Of a stretch of 64,000 nt of DNA, positions 11,501 to 23,500 are shown one piece after another. The notes beneath the pieces were generated by a model. That model had not been told where the DNA came from. It saw nothing but the letters and a program-made list of their open reading frames with translations, and did no database searches. Made by a program: the position numbers and the translations under genes. Within the stretch, counting starts at the first letter, position 1, and each line of letters starts with the position of its first letter. Origin of the DNA: Dryocosmus kuriphilus (taxonomy: Eukaryota; Arthropoda; Insecta; Hymenoptera; Cynipidae); contig CM076190.1 of NCBI GenBank assembly GCA_038277395.1, positions 247,733,256-247,797,255 on the forward strand, read 5' to 3'.

Positions 11501-14500
11501 AAAGAACAATTACGATTCATAACCAAGATCATCTAGATGATGGTGATGTAGTTTTTTGGGCACTCTATTAAGTTCTAAGTTAACGAATTTTATAAATATA
11601 TAAATAATGAATTATCTAAATTTTTCTTGCAGCTCCTCACGCATACCACAAGCTAGATCCAACTGACGGGGATAAAATAAAAAATGATCAAGGAATTGTT
11701 GCAGTAGTCCGAGGCGGTCAAATTCTCCAGCATCAACGGGCAAACGGTAATTTAAGAAACTTAAATACAGTCTAAAACAAATATTATAGAATTCTGCCCA
11801 AAATCTAATCATGCTTTCCATTATCGCTCCTAACCTCCCTCTTATTGTTTTTCTTGCACTCCTCTAGCTCACCCCAACTGACTCATCCAGACACCTCCCA
11901 GTCCATCATCTCCTGAAATTTTACATCCAGGGTAGAAATCACCCTTGTTTTCCACAATGGATCAAGTCCTATGCACGACACTTTTCAGCGAGTAATTGGC
12001 ACCTTCAGGAAATGGAAAAAAAGGATATACAATTCTAGATAACGTTGGATGGAATGCAATGTCAGGAAAAAACTAAAGGTCCATATATCCTGGGCAGAAT
12101 TCACCTTTATTGTTGAAAATTTAGCAAGTCCTAAGGTCCGCACATTACAAGTAAGTGAATAGCCACTTTCTGATATTGAAAGCAAAGATAAACATACCCA
12201 AATGACTTTTCAGAAAAATATTAACCATTTCCTTGTTGAAGAGTCTTGACCTTAGGACTTGATAAATTTTGGACAGCAAATGTGGTTTCTACCCTACGTA
12301 TAGGGATGGGTGATTTTTTTCCTGGAACCATATACCTTTCCACGTCGTTTAGGGATTACCCTTGGTTCTCGTGTCCTAGAGTGTCCGTTTATTTATTGCA
12401 AAGCGTCGAATTTGAGGCTTGAATGCCACTAGATATTAAGGGTGATTTCTATCCTCGATAAAAGGCACGTTGATTTCTTTCCTGACACCACATATGTATC
12501 ATTTTTTACTTCAGCCGTATCTATTTCGACGTCCCGTGTGCAAAAAAAAACTGTTCGCTGAATTTCTTGGCAAATAATCAATAGAATCACAATTTAGTAC
12601 AATTTAATATTTCTAAGTAACCTGTTTTCAAAATGTTTTAATAAATAATGACTTTCATTTTCTTACACGATCAGATGGTGAAGAAGAGTGCTACGAACTA
12701 CAGGATAATGATCTTGTGTTACACCCTAATGAAGAACCTAAGTCAAAATATTGGAAGGGGTTTTATATTCACCCTCAAATAGACACGCATGCACTACATA
12801 GTACAGCGGGTAATTTAATAACTTTAACACAATCTAAAACAAAAATATTATTAGGGCATATTTTAAGGAGCATTACTAACTAAAGGGCAGTGTTAAAGAA
12901 ATGTAATAGCACAGGAAAACGCTGATCGTTTCGAATCCAGTAACAATAGAGTAGGGAAAATCATCGCCTTCGCGTTCTTAGCGCTCCAAAATCTCTTTGG
13001 AGCTCTGTACTCGATTCAACTTATGCTGTTCTGTCAGCTGTTTTGGGACCCACCTCGGAGACAATTTCCGATATCCGAGAGCTTCTGTGATTGTTTCGAG
13101 TAACAGAGATCTGGATATTTGCGGAAACATCGCAGAAATATCATCTAGCGTCAATCTGCGATCGTCACAGACGCAACCTCAATTTTTTCCACAAGTTCGT
13201 CAGTCACAATTGAAGGTCTTCCGCTCCTCTGATCGTCATGCACGGAAGTATGGCCATTCTTAAATTCACGCTACCACTTTTACACGCTCGTACGATTCAT
13301 AGCTTCATTACCGTAAACAGTTTTCACCTCATTATAATTCTCAACTGGAGCTTTTCCCTTCACAACGAGGTAGCGAATGACGATACTGCGTCAAGAGTTT
13401 TCAACACACTAACCTCGGATTGGTCTCGTTTTGAATGGGAGGGGTCAGGCTATGCGGCACTGTTGCCAACGTGTCGAAAAAGTATTCCCTACAGCTGTGA
13501 GAGTACCAGTACACTTACTTTCTGGACGTGCCTCTTATCTATAAGGAAACAATACATCAAAATTATAACAAAACTGAATGTCATACTTACTACATATTTT
13601 AGAAAAAGTGCATCATCATACTGACAACTGCAACTGTAATGAGTGCAGTGAAATCATTCTAATTCAGTGATGCTGAAAAGATCGTGCTTGAAACCTAAAA
13701 ATTCATCTTATCTCTCTCTCGAACCGAGAGTGTTTACAGCTTTACGTATATCACATATGAGCGGTGTATTCCAGGCGTACGTGTAAGTCTTACTAGACTG
13801 ATTTAAATTAAATACCACATGCTAATACATATTAGGATTCTAGAAAGGATTTTGGAAAAGAAATTATTGCAGAGAGATGGTCTTCTTATATTATACAGTT
13901 GAAATTATTTTTTATGAAAATTTCGTTTTTTCACACTATTGTGTAGTTGATATCATTAAGATCCCCGAAAACATACTAGAAAGAAATGCAGAAATATTTT
14001 TATCAAATTCATTTTCGAAAAATCGCGCACGCGGACTTGCTTTGATAATCATGAAGAATCAGGTGGCCAAAATGCACAGAAGCCCTAAGTGGTCCTTCTT
14101 ATAGTAATTTCCAGTAAGGCAGGTTTCTTGACCTATCTACTTGTGTGTTTAAAAGAAATGTTTTTTTTAATTAGTCATAATTATTGAAAGTAGAAACATT
14201 CTATATCAAAAATTCAATTTTTGTTGAAAATTTAAGTCTTCGCTTAAGTCTCTAGCTTATGTACTTTAACTGTTAGGCTTAATCCATTCGGGGTTATGTT
14301 TGGGTACTTTAAAAAAAATTGAAGATTTTTCAAACAAAATTATCACCTAATACGAGTATAACTTAAAATAGACTCCTTTCAAAAACCCAGTGCAGAAATG
14401 GACTTCTTTGTCGTTAGATGGCCAAAAGAGAGATTCGGGATTCCTTAACATAACTTAGAATTATTGAAACTTGTACGTATTTCTAAAAAGACTGATGATT

Positions 14501-17500
14501 TTGTTGAAACTGTTGAATTGAGGTGAAAATTCCCTAACAAAACGTCAAAAGGCTTAAAGTTACAAGTACGAAGGTACAATTGTGTTCGTTGAAAAAATTC
14601 TTTAATAAAACATCTTCATTTTCTATTTTTCAGAACCACCGATGCCGCCACCAAGGATACCTTCAAGTAATTAAAAAATCATTTAAATTACGAAATAAAA
14701 CAAATAATAATTAGTTAATAAAGTACACATCAATATAGGATTTAAAATTTTGATGAAGGTAATGACGAAGAATAAGAATATTACTTAACTAATGAAACCC
14801 CATAAAAACATACTTTTGGTTGGAAAATTTTTTTTTTACTTTAAGTCAACTTTCACATTCTAGTTTGCGAATTCATCGTATTTGGTTGGAAACTTTTTTT
14901 TATTAAAAATGGGATTTTTTTTGAAAAATTAATTTTCCTAAAGCCAAAATACAAATACGGTGTACAGTGTTCTGCAAATGTATTTTCGCGTACTTTGAAA
15001 CATTCTTTTCGGCTGGAGTTTTGACTATTTTTTTTTTTTTTTTGAAAATCGTGGACTTTGTTATGAATTAACCTCTTGTTAGGAAGTCACGTGACCTGGC
15101 TCAAAGCTCAACTACTGTTAGGTCAAAGCTAATCCCTTTTTATTCAAAGTTTAGCTGTTTTATTTACTGTTGAGAACTCATTTTTTGTTTGGAATTTCAA
15201 CTATTTTTATTTCGTGATTCACCGATTTTGCTAAGGATTAACCTTTCTCGACAAATAATTTTTTTTGGTTGGAATTTTTTTTCAGCTAAAAATTCAACTG
15301 CCTTGTTGAAAATTCGTCTTTTTAGTTTTTCCTTTTAGTTTTTATTCAACTAATTTTGTTTTAAAATTAATACTTTTTTTGAAAATATAACTACAATATC
15401 TTAGATGTATGTAATTGTTACTAATGCATTCTTTTTACTGTTGCTAAAAACGTTTGTTTATAACAATAACAACTATTCAGTTTCGAGAATATTTCTTCAG
15501 TGGCTTCGCTACAGGCTGAAGTATTGCACTTTTAACAAAATAATTAAGTTTTCAAGCAATAATAGTTCAATTTTCAAAAAGTTAGTTTTCAACGCCACAG
15601 TTTAGTTTCTGAACTAAAACACCAGTTTTAAAAAAAACAGTTGAATTTTCACGCACGGAAGGTGAATTTTTACCAAAAGAAACCCATGATTTTCGTAGAA
15701 CAATATTAATTTGGAGCGAAAATTCCCTCACATAACTTCAAATGGCTTAAACCTACAAGTACGAAAGTACAATTGGGTTCGTTCAAAAAATTCGTTAATA
15801 AAATTCGCTACTTTTTCTTTCAGGTTCACCTTCAGGATCAGGCGAGAGTACAGGTGACTAAAACATTTAATCTGCAGTAAAAAATAAATAGTATTTAATT
15901 AACAAAATAATCATAAATCTAGGATTTAAAATTATGCTATTAAAACTATGATTTTATTAAGAATTAATCTGTTCTTGAAAAGTAATTTTTCTGGTGAAAA
16001 TCAAAATCAAATCAAAGTATTTTTTTTTTGCTTTGAAATTTTGGAGCGTTGTTGGGGATTAACATTTTATGGAAAATTTTTTTTTTTATTAAAGATTTAA
16101 CTACTTTTGTTTCAAAATTAATTTTCTTTAATTTTCATTCGTTAAAAATTTTAATGTTTTTTTTGTAAATACAGGTATTTTGTTAATAATTTAGCCTTGG
16201 TAGGAAGTTCAACTGTGTTGCTGAAAAATAATTCTTTTGCTGACTGTTTATCTACCTTGAGCCGGAATTCAATTATCTTTTTGAAAATTTTTTCAAGGCT
16301 GATAATTGAACTATTTTTGGTTGAAAATAAATATTCTTTGGTTTAAGTTAGTTATAAATTTTCTAAATAAGATTCATTCTATTAGTTGAAAATTCGACTT
16401 TTTTGTTGAAAATTGATTTTTTTTTAGTGAGAACTTAAAATATTACATTAAAAATTCATTTTTTTTTTTTTGAAAATAGAAGCATTCTTTATCAAAAATC
16501 CATTTTTATGTTGAAAATGTAACTGTTCGCTTAAGTCTTTAACTTATGTACTTTAACTGTTCTGCTTAAGCCATTTGGAGTTATGTTCGGGAACTTTCAA
16601 CAAAAATCAAGATTTTTTAAACAAAATAATCACCTAATATAACTGAAAATAGAGTGATTTTAAAAACCCAGTGCGTAAATGGACTTTTTCGTCGTTAGAT
16701 TCCTAAAAGAGGGATTCGCGATTCCTTAACATAACCTAAAATTATTGAAAATTTTACGTTTTTCTAAAGGGACTGATGATTTTGGTTGAAAATGTTGAAG
16801 TGGAGCGAAAATTCCCTAACAAAATGTCAAAAGGCTTAAAGTTACATGTACGAAGGTACAATTCTGGTCGTCGAAAAAATTTTGTAATAAAATATCTCCA
16901 TTTTCCATTTTTCAGAAGCACCGAAGCCGCCACCAAGGATAACGTCAAGTATTTAAAAAATTATTTAAATTACAATATAAAATAAATAGTAATCAGTTAA
17001 TAAAGTACACATAAATATAGGATTTAAAATTTTGATGCCGGTAATGAGGAACAATAATAATATTACTAAATTATGGAAACCCCATAAAAAACATACTTTT
17101 GGTTGAAAAAATTTTTTTCTACTTTAAGGCAGCTTTCACATTCTAGTTTGAGAATTCATCATAGTTAGTTGAAAAATTTTTTCATTAAAAATATCCTTTT
17201 TTTTGAAAAATTAATTTTCCTAAAACAAAAATACAAATATGGTGTACAGTGTTCTCGGAATGTATTTTCATGTACTTTAAAACATTCTTTCTGGTTGGAA
17301 TTTTAACCATTTTTTTTTTTTTTTTTTTGGAAATCATGGAATTTGTTATGAATTAATCTCTTGTTGGAAAGTGACTTTTTTGGCTCAATGCTCAACTACT
17401 GTTCGTTCAAAGCTAATCTTTTTTCTATTCAAAGGTTAGCTGTTTCATTTGTTGTTGAGAACTCATTCTTTTGTTTGGAATTTCAGCTATTTTGGTCAGA

Positions 17501-20500
17501 GACTCACCGATTTCGCTAAGAATTAGTCTTTCTTGAAAAATTATTATTTTTTTTGGTGGAAATTCTGTTTTTTCCGTTAAAAATTCAGCTATCTTTTTGA
17601 ATATTCGTCTTTTTAGTTTTCTCTGTTAGTTTCGATTCAACTAATTTTGTTTGAAAATTAATCCCTTTTGCAAAAATTTGACTATAATACCTTCAATGTA
17701 TGTAATTGTTACTAATGCATTATTTTTCTTGTTGGTTAAAACGTTTGTTTATAACAATAAAAACTGTTTAGCTTCGAGAATATCTCTTCACTGGCTTCGT
17801 TACTGGCTGAAATATTGCTTTTTCAACAAAATAATTAAGTTTTCAAGCAATAATAGTTCAATTTTTAAAAGTTAGTTTTCAACGCCACATTTTATTTTCT
17901 GAACTAAAACACCAGTTTTAACAAAACAGTTGAAGGGAGGTGAATTTTTACCAAAATGAACCGATGATTTTCGTAGAAGAATATTAATATGGAGCGAAAA
18001 TTCCCTAATATAACCTCAAATGACTTCAACTTACAAGTACGAAAGTACAATTGGGTTCGTTGAAAAAATTCGTTGATAAAGATCGCTATATTTTCTTTCA
18101 GGTTCATCTTCTCGATCAGGGGAGAGTACAGGTGATTAAAACATTTAATCTGTGGTACAAAGTAAATAGTAATTAATTAATAAAATAATCATAAATCTAG
18201 GATTTAAAGTTCTGATATTAAAACTATGATTTTATTGAGAATTAATCTTTTCTTGAAAATTCATGTTTTGCGGTTGAAAATCAAAATCTTTTGGGTCAAA
18301 TTTAATCTTTTTTTTTACCCAAAATTTAGGTGTTTCATTTTTGGCTGAGAAATAATTTTTTGGATGGAATTTAAAGTATTTTTTTGTTTTGAAATTTTAG
18401 GATTTTTTTGGGGATTAATATTTGTTGGGAACTCAATCAATGTTTATTTATACTCTCTCCCTCTTACGGCTTTAAGGGTCTTCACCAAACCATTACAAGT
18501 ATCTATACATTCAATTCCTTATATCATTCCTTATCGCTATCTTTTTTCTAACATGTGCAATCTTTCTTATTATCTACTCTTATATTTCTACGCTTGCGAT
18601 CGAAACCAGGACTATCGTTTCCTCTTGCCTTTACCAATCTATCATTTATATTTTCTTTCTCGACTCTACTTTATACTTTTACTTACATATATCATCAGAC
18701 CTTTTCTTTCTCTGAACTTTTTCAACTTCTTTATCCATCCCTCCCCCTCTCCATTCCCATTCAGAATCTCTTTCACTCTTTCTTCCACACTTTTCTCTTC
18801 CTCTTCATCATCTGTACATCTTTCCAACACATGCACCCGCGATTGTTGCTCATATCCACATATTCTACACCGATTCTCCTCCTCGTTCATCCAGTACCTA
18901 CTCTCTCTTACTCCCTCTCCCATTCTAAATCTCATCATTCAGTTCCGTTTACTCTCCTTCTTTAACTTATTCACATGTTCTGGCTCTCCTATCCACTTTA
19001 TCATCTTGTACCAACTATTGTACCTTGATTTCACGATTCTTGTCCATCTTTCCTCCATTTGTGTCGCCAAATTATCGTTCTCTATTCCTTGCCAACCTCT
19101 GTTTTCCCCATTCATACTCCATTTTCTCCTCCTTGCGTACCTTACTTCTTTCCATTTCGACCTAACCATGTTCCCTCTTCTCTCTTTTTCTTCTATCTCC
19201 CTTGCACACTCTTGTGCGATCTTACTTCCTTCTCTCTTCCTTAGTTTTTCTTCAAAGTTTCAAGCCCTTTTTAGCTTCCTTATTACCATTTTTTCTCGGC
19301 CTATCTCTTCCCTCAACATATAACCTGGGCAGCTCCATCCCGCCCCCATGACTCATCTCAAAAATCTTGCATGCATGCTTTCTACTCTCTTATATTCCTT
19401 CCACCCCCAAACTTCCATTCCATAACTCACCACTGACCACACTAAAACATCAAACATCCATACTCTCATTCTCCAACCATCCTCGAATCTTCTCTTCCCT
19501 ATGCCCTACACTTAGCCCATTACCTTACTTCCCCACTCCAATCATTTCTTACCTACAGCTCATTCCTTCCTCTTGTTTCGAACCAGTAACCAAGGTAACA
19601 AAATTCTTCTACCAATTCTACTACTTTGCCATACATCTTCCATTCATACTCTATCCTACACCTCCTTTTTCTAAAACACATCATCTTAGTTTTCTTCACA
19701 TTCACCATTAATTCTTTCTCTCTCACATATTCTTCAAACATTCTCATCATTAGACTCATTCCTCTTTCATCATCCGCTATTAATACTATATCGTCCGCGT
19801 ATGCTAGCGAATATAGCTAATAGTATTGGGCTTAGTGGACATCCCTGCCTTAGACCTCTTCCCGTCCAAAACTTCTCTCCTCTCCTTAACCCCTTTCTCC
19901 ACCTCTTCCACGTACCTTTCTTTCTGCATTTGCTTCTTTTTGCTTAACATTTTCTCATGTTCTTTTTTCCCCTTGTTGTAGTCTTCTTTTTTTATTTCCC
20001 CTCTTCTCAATTTTCTAACACATTCTTTAATCTTTACTTTGCTCTCTCTCTGCACTCCACATCCCACCATGCTCCCTTACATTTCTTTCCTTCGTCTTTC
20101 GGCCTTACCTCATCCCTTACCTTGACAATCACTTCTTTCAGATTTTCTATGGTCTTATCTATCCCTTCGTCTCCCATAACTCCAAGATTCACATTTTCAT
20201 TTCTTTCTGTAAATTACCTTAACTTATCTTCCCCCCATTTTCCCATTTTTAATTTTATCTCCCCATCTTCTCTCGTGTTCCCTTTTCCGCGCTTTAGGCT
20301 TCTACCTCTCAATGTCGCTATCACTGGGAAGTGTTCAGACCCCATCTCATCACCCACTTCCATTCTCACCATTAACTTCCTGATTCCTTCTTCTGCTAGA
20401 ACGTAATCAATTTCTGTGTCTTCTTTACCTACAAACGTCACCTCGCCCTCTTCATCCCCCCTTGTATTGTCATTACAGATCAACCATCTGGCCTCTCCTA

Positions 20501-23500
20501 TCAGTTCTAATAGCTTTCTTCCCTCTCTGTCCATTTCCTTGTGCTTTGAATTTCTCATATAAATCTCTTTTTCTTCATCCCACCTTTCTCCCCCTTGTTC
20601 ACCAGTCCACGCATTAAGATCCCCTCCTATTAACAACAAATCCTCCTCCTTTTGTTCTGTCCATCTCTTTATCACATTCCACCCTTCTTCCTCCTCTCTT
20701 CTCCTGTAAAACACATACGATGTTCATTTTTACTTTCCCCACTTTCATTCTTCTCACCACTATTCCCTCCTTTTCTACCGTATTCTTACGTTCTCCCTTT
20801 TCTACTACCAACTGCTTTCTTATCCCTGACAACATGCCACCCATACTCCTTCCTTTACATTTTCCTTTCTTGCTCCTTGCACCTCCCATACATAGCCGCT
20901 CGGCAACCATCTTTTCAGGCCCTTACAATCCTTCTCCTCCGTTCATGTTTCACTCATCATTATCACATCCCATTTTTGCACTTCTTCCCAAAATCCTGTA
21001 TCTTTGTTCTTTAATCCTGCCACATTCCAAAACGTCACCTTCACTTTTCTCTCTTTATCTATCCTTGCTTTATTCCTTCCATTCAATTATTTTTGCTTTG
21101 AATAACCCCCCCCCCCCCCCGCCATTTCTGTGTCTTTATTATTTTCTTCATTTCTCCTTCCCTCCTCTGCCCCTTTTCTACATACCCTCAAGTCTTCTAC
21201 TTCCTCGTCCCATATACAATCATCTCCATTTACCCATATCCTATCTTTTCCAATCCTTACACTTTCTCCTTTATTCCTCTCTGTCCATGCCCTGCACTCT
21301 ATCGTCCATTTTCTCTTCCGCTCCACCCACGTCATATCTTCCTCTATTCTCTCCCTTCTTCCTTTCAGCGCCTTTTTTTTCTCCATCACTTCATATTTTT
21401 CCTTCTCACTCGCCAGCTTTGCTAACAGCAAACATTCTGTCCTATCCCTCCTTCCTATTATTTTTACCTCTTCCACCCTTACTTGTGCTCCGATGTCTTT
21501 TATCAGCTTCCTAACCTCCCCCTCTCCTGTTTCGCTGCTGTTTTCATGCCTTTGAATATTATATTTCTTTTTCTCTTTGCCCTTTTTTCTCCCTCCAGTC
21601 TCCTTTCCACTTGCCTCAATCTCCTGCTTACCCCCTCATTATCGTACTTCAATTGCTCTCTACCTCCTCCTTTCTCCCTCATATTCTCATTCGTCACCTA
21701 CATTTTTCTCACTCTCTCCTCCATTTGTACCATTTCCCTCTTGCTATCTCCCTCATGCTCCCTCTGCCTCTCTTCTATACTTTCCAATTTACTCTATACC
21801 TTTTCTTTTTCCAGTTTCCAACGTTCATCCCGATCTTCCCACTTCTCTTTCACCTTCCTAACCTCCTCCCTAATAACCTCTTCCCCCATTCTCTGCATTG
21901 TTTCGAGCTTTTCATACGTCTCCTCCTTGAAACTATTAATTAAGACTTCTACTTTCTGAAAAAATATCTCTCTCCCCTCTTGCCCTGTCTGGGTTCCTTT
22001 TCTTTATTTTTTGGGAACTCATGTTTTTTTTTTATTAAAAAGTCAAGTATTTTTGTTTCAGAATTAATTTTGTGTCATCCAATTAACTGTTCCATTCTTG
22101 GTTAAGAGTTCGTCCTTCTTGGTTAAAAATTTAACTATTTTTTTTGCAAATACATTTACATTGTTAATAATTCATCTTTGGTTGAAAGTTCAACTGTTTT
22201 GCTGCAAAAATAATCCTTTGCTGATAGTTTATCTTTCTAGAGCTGGAATTCAATTTTCTTTTTGAAAATTTTTTCATGGCTGATAATTCACCTATTGTTG
22301 GTTGAAAAAAATATTTTTTGGTTTAAGTCAGCTATAAATTTTCCAAAAAGGATTCACTCTTTTAGTTGAAAATTCGCCTACTTCATTAAAGATTGGTTTT
22401 TTTTACTGAAAACTTAAAATATGACATTAAAGGTTCATTTTTTGTTGTAGAAAATAGAAGCATTCTTTATCAAAAATTCACTTTTTTGTTGAAAATTTAA
22501 CTGTTTGCTTAAGTCTTTAACTTATGTACTGTAACTGTTCGGCTTAAGCAATTCGGGGTTATGTTTCAGAACTTTCAGGAAAAATCAAGATTCTTCAAAC
22601 AAAATCATCACCTAATATAAGTTAAAATAGACTCCTTTCAAAAACCCAGCGCGTAAATGGACTTTTTTGTCGTTAGATTGCGAAAAGAGGGATTCGCGAT
22701 TCCTTAACATAACCTAAAATTATTGAAACCTTTACCTTTTTCTATAGGGACTGATGATTTTGGTTGAAAATGTTGAACTGAAGCGAAAATTCCCCAACGA
22801 AACGTCAAGAGGCTTAAAGTTACATGCACGAAGGCACAATTGGGTTCGTTGAAAAAATTCGTTAATAAAATATCTCTATTTTCCTTGTTTCAGAACCAAC
22901 GACGCTGCCACCAGGGATACCTCTAAGTAATTAAAAGTTCATTTAAATTACAATATAAAATAAACAGTAATTGGTTAATAAAATACACATAAATATAAGA
23001 TTGAAAATTTTGATGACGGTGATGAGGAACAATAATAATAATACTAAATTAATGAAACCCCATAAAAAAACATAATTTGGTTGGAAAATTCTTTTTTACT
23101 TTAAGTCAACTTTCACATTCTAGTTTGAGAATTCATCATAGTTCATTGAAAACTTTTTTTTATTAAAAATGTGCTTTTTTGAAAAATTAATTTTCCTGAA
23201 AGAAAAATTCAAATATGGTGTACAGTGTTCTGGAAATGTATTTTCGCGTACTTGAAAACATTCTTTTTGGTTGGAGATTTAACTATTTTTTTTGTTGAAA
23301 ATCATGGATTTGGTTATGAATTAATCTCTGGTCGGAAATTCACGTTTTTTGGCTCAAAGCTCAACTACAGTTCGTTCAAAGCTAATCCTTTTTTTATTAA
23401 GAGTTTATCTGTTTCATTAATTGTTCAGAACTCATTCTTTTGTTTGGAATTTCAGCTATTTTTGTCTGAGACTCACCGATTTCGTTAAGGATTAGTCTTT

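Larger units (their letters stand above)
18436..22010 (-). mobile_element. LINE retrotransposon with C-terminal CCHC, internally deleted
   Basis: The element is bounded by an 11-bp direct repeat TTGGGAACTCA (18425-18435 and 22011-22021). The flanking intron rejoins to match sister modules. Reading on the - strand gives ORF1-like coiled-coil pieces (21697-21087), an endonuclease (20714-20214), a partial reverse transcriptase (about 19865-19553) and a CCHC end (about 18870). The - strand is extremely purine-rich, so its proteins are Lys/Glu/Arg-rich and the + strand is almost all C and T. No intact ORF2 remains. Confidence 0.9.

Noticed and set aside
13877..14104. A 75-codon frame between the mariner remnant and the first A exon
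   Set aside because: AT-rich, no motif, no splice or module context. Length is within chance expectation.
18364..19323. A 319-codon + strand open frame rich in Ser, Leu, Phe and Pro
   Set aside because: It is the antisense of the purine-rich LINE. The absence of stops follows from the C/T-only composition, and it starts in the host intron and crosses the LINE border.
20720..21514. A 264-codon + strand open frame
   Set aside because: Same reason: antisense to the LINE endonuclease and ORF1 region, whose motifs are on the - strand.
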